Positions 6,779 to 10,630 of a stretch of DNA of 10,630 nucleotides are shown one piece after another. The DNA is from Scenedesmus sp. ARA3. Its lineage: Eukaryota > Chlorophyta > Chlorophyceae > Sphaeropleales > Scenedesmaceae. The translations under genes were made by a program, and so were the position numbers. The DNA lies in NCBI GenBank assembly GCA_004335835.1, contig RWJK01000067.1:1-10630 (forward strand), given 5' to 3'. Below the pieces are notes generated by a model. The model worked only from the letters and a program-made list of their open reading frames with translations. It was not told where the DNA came from and made no database searches. The stretch's first letter is position 1. Each line of letters opens with the position of its first letter.

Positions 6779-8600
6779 CAGCTGCCGACTGTCATGTATC
6801 ATGCCACACAGCAGGGGCCTGCTTCCTTCAAGCGATTCAAACACACACAGCCGACCTGCAGCGTCAGGGTTTTATTGAATCACAAATGACACGTACATGA
6901 CAGCTTATGGATGCAGGAGCAAGCTGCTGCTGATGTTGTCAAGCCTACACCAGTCAAGCAAGCAAACGCCCTCTTAACACGCAGATTGAAACGCAACTAA
7001 AATCCAAGGCAGCACAGGTGTCACGATAACAGTCCTGCAAACATTGGACGCTAACCGCGTAGTAAACCCACAACTGACACCTTTGGGCACGTGTGTCTGC
7101 CTCGCGAAGCAGCACAGTCACACCCTTCCCACTCTATGTGTGCATTAACCCGGAAGCAATAGTACTGGCTCTGCAGTCTCTACTAGCTTGATATGATATC
7201 AAGCAGCTGTCTCCAGCAGTTTTTGACCATAAGGCTGCCCCACCACCCAACCCCCACAGCGCAGCACAGGAAGACCTGCTGTGCAATGCATAGCAAGTAG
7301 CAAACATCAGCAGCCGCAGCAGTTGCATTCACCTGCAACAACGCTGCAACTGTACACCATCAAACACAGCGCAAACAGCAGAACTTGCACAAAATGTAGG
7401 CCGATTTGACCACATCCAGATCCGGCTGCCGGCTGCAGCTGTGTTGAAAGCTGGCCTCACACTGTGCTTCCTTTTGTCACATGCGTCACACTTTCATCAC
7501 ACACACATGCACACTCTGGGGCAGCTGCTGCAGCACTAACTGCTGCCACAACAATACTGCTACAACTCCTGCACACACTAACCAGAACTTCAGCAGGCGA
7601 CACTCCCACCGGTTTCAGGTTCTTATGTCGATGGTTGAAACAAGCCTGACAGCAACCGCACTACGGTGGCCGCATGCGACGTATGCTGTTCCACTTCTGC
7701 TACAGTTTCTCCAGCTGCTAAGCCCTGCCCCTGTCATCTGAAAAACCTTAGCCAGTCACACGCACATCAACCTCACAAGGCATTCACAGCACCACACAAA
7801 CAGCATCCTATATGTTCTGTTCATGCCAGCGCCTGCGTGCTGGCCTGCCACAACCATCACTGCTCTACACTTGCGCACTTTAGAGTGGCGCAGCAATACA
7901 TTGGGGCTCGGCGCAAGTGCTGCAACCTGTGCGCTGCAAGGCCAGGACAAATTGGTGCCAGGTAGCCACCCCACAAGCTATCGCGGGGCTTCCAAGCATC
8001 AACAAGCCGTCAGGCCAAACCCAAAGCGCTGCAATGCCATGCTACAATAGTCAAACAAACAGATCGTCTGTGTGCCGGATTCACACCCGGACCACCTGCC
8101 CCGCACCCCTTGTGGTTTGAGTGACGCCGCCTCCTACCTTCTGTTGCAGCATTCAGATCAAGTATATGCAACATTCCAAGGCTGCAGCAGGGCGTACACA
8201 AGCCTACACAGAGGCTGCTATGCAGCTGCAGCCACTTATTTGCACTGCCCTGCTCCTACACAACAGCAGGAACCGTTTCCCTGGGCAGCTTAACCTTTGC
8301 GAGCCAGCCAGCACACTGTGCACTACAACCAACTGCCCCACTACACCCACACACGCTCCCAAGACCGCAAGCTCAGCTCCATTGCACACATCACCCAACA
8401 TAACACACACTGCCAACCCATCTCATGCCTCCCATGCACCCTTTTTATCACTCTCAACTTTGCTCCAAGGCTCCAGGGCTCACTGTCACCTTTCAACCAT
8501 AAACCCACAAACCTTTTCCCACCTCAGTCTGCCCTCTAAGTAACAGTGCACTGCAGCCACATTACGCTTCGCAACCTCTGGACGCCACACCCCACACCTT
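6779..8600. other. 1.8-kb gene-free stretch with strong strand asymmetry
   Basis: From about 6840 to 8650 the plus strand is rich in C and A and poor in G, most clearly at 8320-8450. The minus strand is thus G/T-rich, like the 3' region of the other gene. The longest plus frame (8121-8543, 140 codons) is Thr/Ser/Pro/His-rich with no domain, which this base composition alone would produce. I see no splice-supported gene on either strand. Confidence 0.5.
7186..7204. repeat. 19-bp perfect dyad
   Basis: GCTTGATAT and ATATCAAGC are exact reverse complements around a single central G. It is the most AT-rich of the window's palindromes. It could be a binding site or a small cruciform; no adjacent gene gives it a role. 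Confidence 0.9.
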
Positions 8601-8648
8601 CACCCTGTGAAGTTCACAAAGCTGTTCCACTGTGAAGTTCACTGCCCC

Positions 8649-8725
8649 ACCGTGAACTTCACAGGTTGTCACCCTCAGTTGTGTCGGGGCTGGTTTGATG
8701 GTGGAAGATCTTTACACTGCCCAGC
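8649..8725 (-). pseudogene. Tandem duplicate of the kinase C-terminal tail and stop
   Basis: 8649-8725 aligns without gaps to 8779-8855, an offset of 130 bp, with about 15 mismatches in 77 columns by hand. On the minus strand it reads LGSVKIFHHQTSPDTTEGDNL, the counterpart of the true end ..TSPDTTEDDEL, and stops at the equivalent TGA (8661-8659). Because 130 is not a multiple of three, it is out of frame with the real coding end and lies after its stop. It is either a relic inside the 3' UTR or a source of an alternative C-terminus. The substitutions include a Val-Lys codon pair that creates TGTAA. Confidence 0.8.
8712..8716 (-). terminator. Candidate TGTAA poly(A) signal of the kinase gene
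   Basis: TTACA on the plus strand is TGTAA on the minus strand, about 75 bp after the kinase stop codon. I find no other minus-strand TGTAA between here and about 6840. It lies within the duplicated tail copy, where the original copy has TTTGA instead. This implies an unusually short 3' UTR. Confidence 0.45.
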
Positions 8726-8788
8726 GGGAAGCCACACCTCACACGCCGCACTGTGAACTTCCACATCTTCACTGTGTCACCGCGAACT

Positions 8789-9282
8789 TCACAGCTCGTC
8801 ATCCTCTGTCGTGTCAGGGCTGGTGCACTGGTTGAAGAGCTTCAAACTGCCCAGCAGCCACTTCTTGCGCTGCCTTACTGCTGCTGACTCATCCTCGGCC
8901 CTCAGCTGAGCCCCAAACCCTCCCTCCAGCTGAAGCTCCTTCACATCTGACACCATCAGCGGGCTGCTCTTTGCTGACTGCATCAGAGGCCTCACAGTCT
9001 CATCTGAACTCAGCTGAGACTCCGCCCCGGTGCCGTACAGCCTCGCAGCTGAGCCCTGAGGCAAGCCTTTCAGTGCTGCAATCGGATCCCGAGGTGTCCT
9101 GAGGTTAGTTGCAGCTGCCAGCCTGAAGGGTGAGGCTGCTGCTGAGTCAGGCCGTGGGCTGCTGCTGCTGCTCGGGCAGCGAGGAGTTGCCACCGGGGAG
9201 TCTGATGCCGGGACAGCCTTACTGGCGAAGCTGGAGGGACTGCCAGGGTGGCTGCTGCCGAGTGACGCGGCATCGGCCCGAC

Positions 9283-9330
<48 letters not shown>

Positions 9331-9948
9331 TTTGAGGAGTTACTGGGGCTTGAGGAGGCAGCTGTTCCCGCCTGTCCACATCCATGTCCTGAGCCTTCTG
9401 CTGCTGCTGCTGCTGCTGCAGTGCCTGCTGCTGGAGCTGCAGCAGCTGCTGCAGCTGGCTGCTGCTGTAGGAGCGCGCGCTGCGGCTGCCGCTCGCACTG
9501 CTGTTGCTGCTGCCGCTGCTGGCACTGCAGGCAGATGCTTGTGCTGCGGCTGGCGTTGTACCTGCTGCCGCTGCTGCTGCAACCGCGGCCGCATTCTTTA
9601 GCACCTTCTCTTTGTTGATGGAGGAAGAGGCATAGCTGCTAACACCTTGCAGCTGTCCTTTCAGCAGCATGCGGGTGCTAGGGGACAGCGGAGTGGTAGG
9701 TGCATAGTCAGCCGCTGCCGGGGAGTTAGCACCAGAAGCTGCTGCCGCAGGGCTGCCAGGCGCCTTTGCAAACTTTGCTGCTGCTGCCAGGTTTCCTGCA
9801 GCCAGCGCGGATTTTGCCTTTGCAGCATACGCGCTGTTTGCATAGCTGTGGCTGCTCGGGCTGTAGCTGCCGCTGCTGGTTGCTGCCGCCATAGCTGCTG
9901 CTGCAGCGGCAGCAGCTGCAGATGCGGGCGATGCTGGGATCTGCCGCA

Positions 9949-9989
<41 letters not shown>

Positions 9990-10256
9990 GGTGACTGCGG
10001 CTGCTGTGCCGCACCTGCTGCTGCTGCTGCTGCTGCGTTCACTGGGATCTGGCGCATGGAGCGGCGTGCGCGGTACGTGTTGATCCATGGGTGGTGCAGC
10101 AGCTGCAGCACACTGGGGCGCTTGGCTGGATCTTTTGTGAGGGCAGCAGTAATGAAGCTGCGGGCGTTGTCTGACATGGTGCGGGGGAAGGTTGGTGTGC
10201 TGCTGCGGATGCGGGCCTCAACTCGGTCCCTGCTGGAGTCGTAGAAGGGAGGGCAG
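8789..10256 (-). CDS. CAMK-type Ser/Thr protein kinase, last exon (5' partial), with a long polyGln/polyAla tail
   Basis: The exon starts after TCTTGCAG (AG at 10258-10257) with the last base of a split codon and runs 488 codons to TGA (8791-8789). Residues 1-60 are the C-lobe end of a kinase domain: CPPFYD, TPTFPRTMSDNARSFITAAL, the KDPAKRPS motif with the conserved Arg, then LLHHPWI. This order and the HPW ending point to the CAMK/CDPK/SNF1-like group; the ATP site and catalytic loop would be in upstream exons. No EF hands or recognisable calmodulin-binding helix follow. Instead there is a low-complexity tail with Gln tracts at about residues 90-102, 280-286 and 310-324, many Ala runs, Ser-rich stretches and several SP/TP sites (TPLSPS, LRTPRD). 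It ends in the acidic TSPDTTEDDEL. The ATG at 10177 is internal, because the frame is open and kinase-like upstream of it. The kinase call is firm; its substrate and pathway are unknown. Confidence 0.88.
9284..9328 (-). repeat. (CAG)15 polyglutamine tract
   Basis: There are fifteen uninterrupted CTG on the plus strand, read as CAG on the minus strand and translated as Gln at residues 310-324 of the kinase exon. A shorter pure (CAG)7 lies at 9398-9418. Confidence 0.95.
9950..9988 (-). repeat. (CAG)13 polyglutamine tract
   Basis: There are thirteen uninterrupted triplets, translated as Gln at residues 90-102 of the kinase exon. The tract sits between two Ala-rich segments, each beside a copy of the short motif RQIP (MRQIPVN before, LRQIPAS after). 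Confidence 0.95.
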
Positions 10257-10630
10257 CTGCAAGACAGGAAACGCAGGGAGCGCAGAAGTATTTCAGTATG
10301 ATGCAGAGAGTGGATGTCCGACTATTAGCTCCAGCATTCCAACAAGCCATGCTCTCTAATCTGCTGGGATGTTTGACTGGTTGGTGAGATGCATTGTGTT
10401 AAGCCTGTGACAGGCGCCAGCTGCTGCTGAGGCATGGTGCCATCCAGTATGCATGCTTGAAGCAGGAATCTTCACATTCTTAAACAAACAGCATGATGCA
10501 TGTATACGTGCAGCGCAGAGTGTCACTATGCCTGCAAGCCGCGGCAGTCACAGGGGCGTGTCAAGCTGAGGCATACAAGCAGCATGCCAAGCTGTAGAAT
10601 CATCTTTCATGTGCTGGATGTGCTGCTGCT
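10257..10630 (-). other. Kinase-gene intron, cut by the window edge
   Basis: The minus strand shows a pyrimidine-rich acceptor (TTTCCTGTCTTGCAG) just before the kinase exon. Between it and the window end I find no kinase-like codons, such as the subdomain IX DVWSLG-type motif expected immediately upstream. The intron is therefore probably at least 374 bp and its donor lies outside. Confidence 0.65.

Larger units (their letters stand above)
8606..8792. repeat. Cluster of five GTGAA-N-TTCAC palindromes
   Basis: Cores lie at 8607-8617, 8632-8642, 8652-8662, 8753-8762 (last base pair lost) and 8782-8792 (one change, GCGAA). The first two have G in the centre on the plus strand and the rest C, so the same element is present in both orientations. 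The copies at 8652 and 8782 overlap the stop codon of the duplicated tail and of the kinase gene itself. The element is self-complementary and could fold or pair between copies in RNA. Confidence 0.88.

Noticed and set aside
8061..8095. Hairpin GTGTG-CCGGATT-CACAC resembling a tRNA T-arm
   Set aside because: The loop lacks the TTC-purine-A consensus, and no anticodon or D-arm can be placed upstream at the right distance.
8121..8543. 140-codon open frame on the plus strand
   Set aside because: It is Thr/Ser/Pro/His-rich without domains, in the direction opposite to the local skew. Low G content on this strand removes most stop codons, so an open frame is expected by chance.
9130..9618. 162-codon plus-strand frame rich in Ala and Cys
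   Set aside because: It is the complement of the kinase tail. The Ala and Cys runs are the CTG repeats read in other frames.
10177..10177. ATG at 10177 as the start of the minus-strand protein
   Set aside because: The frame stays open upstream and encodes the conserved CPPFYD-to-FPRT part of the kinase C-lobe, so this Met is internal.

Overview
The window looks like nuclear DNA of a green alga, most likely a chlorophycean such as a scenedesmid. This rests on short spliceosomal introns with GT-AG borders, strings of CTG/CAG triplets, Ala/Gln/Ser homopolymers in protein, TGTAA as the likely poly(A) signal, and a cysteine-rich secreted-type protein with EGF-like and NHL modules. No bacterial features (operons, Shine-Dalgarno sites) are present. 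The species is not identified.

Layout. Positions 1-610 are the upstream part of a plus-strand gene that continues from outside the window. They hold a 27-bp tandem repeat and a decayed copy of the first recognisable exon. Positions 611-3501 hold the last five recognisable exons of that gene. They encode one GCC2/GCC3 (ephrin-receptor-like) cysteine-rich module, three EGF-like modules and a C-terminal NHL-type beta-propeller. All four introns fall in phase 1, so the cysteine-rich modules sit on symmetric 1-1 exons. Positions 3502 to about 8600 are a 5-kb convergent interval. I see no convincing gene in it, but it carries several short tandem repeats, three clear palindromes and a diverged copy of the segment that holds the first gene's poly(A) signal. 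Positions 8789-10256 on the minus strand are the last exon of a CAMK-type protein kinase gene. It encodes the end of the catalytic domain and then a tail of about 430 residues of polyGln, polyAla and Ser-rich sequence. Positions 10257-10630 are the intron before it, cut by the window edge.

The two genes converge and show no sign of shared function: one product is probably secreted or on the cell surface, the other is a cytosolic or nuclear signalling kinase. The most unusual features are: the kinase's C-terminal coding tail and stop codon, duplicated 130 bp downstream inside its own 3' region, where the copy has gained a TGTAA; a cluster of five GTGAA-N-TTCAC palindromes around both stop codons; and the symmetric-exon architecture with a broken duplicate exon in the first gene. 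I found no mobile element, CRISPR array, tRNA or rRNA.
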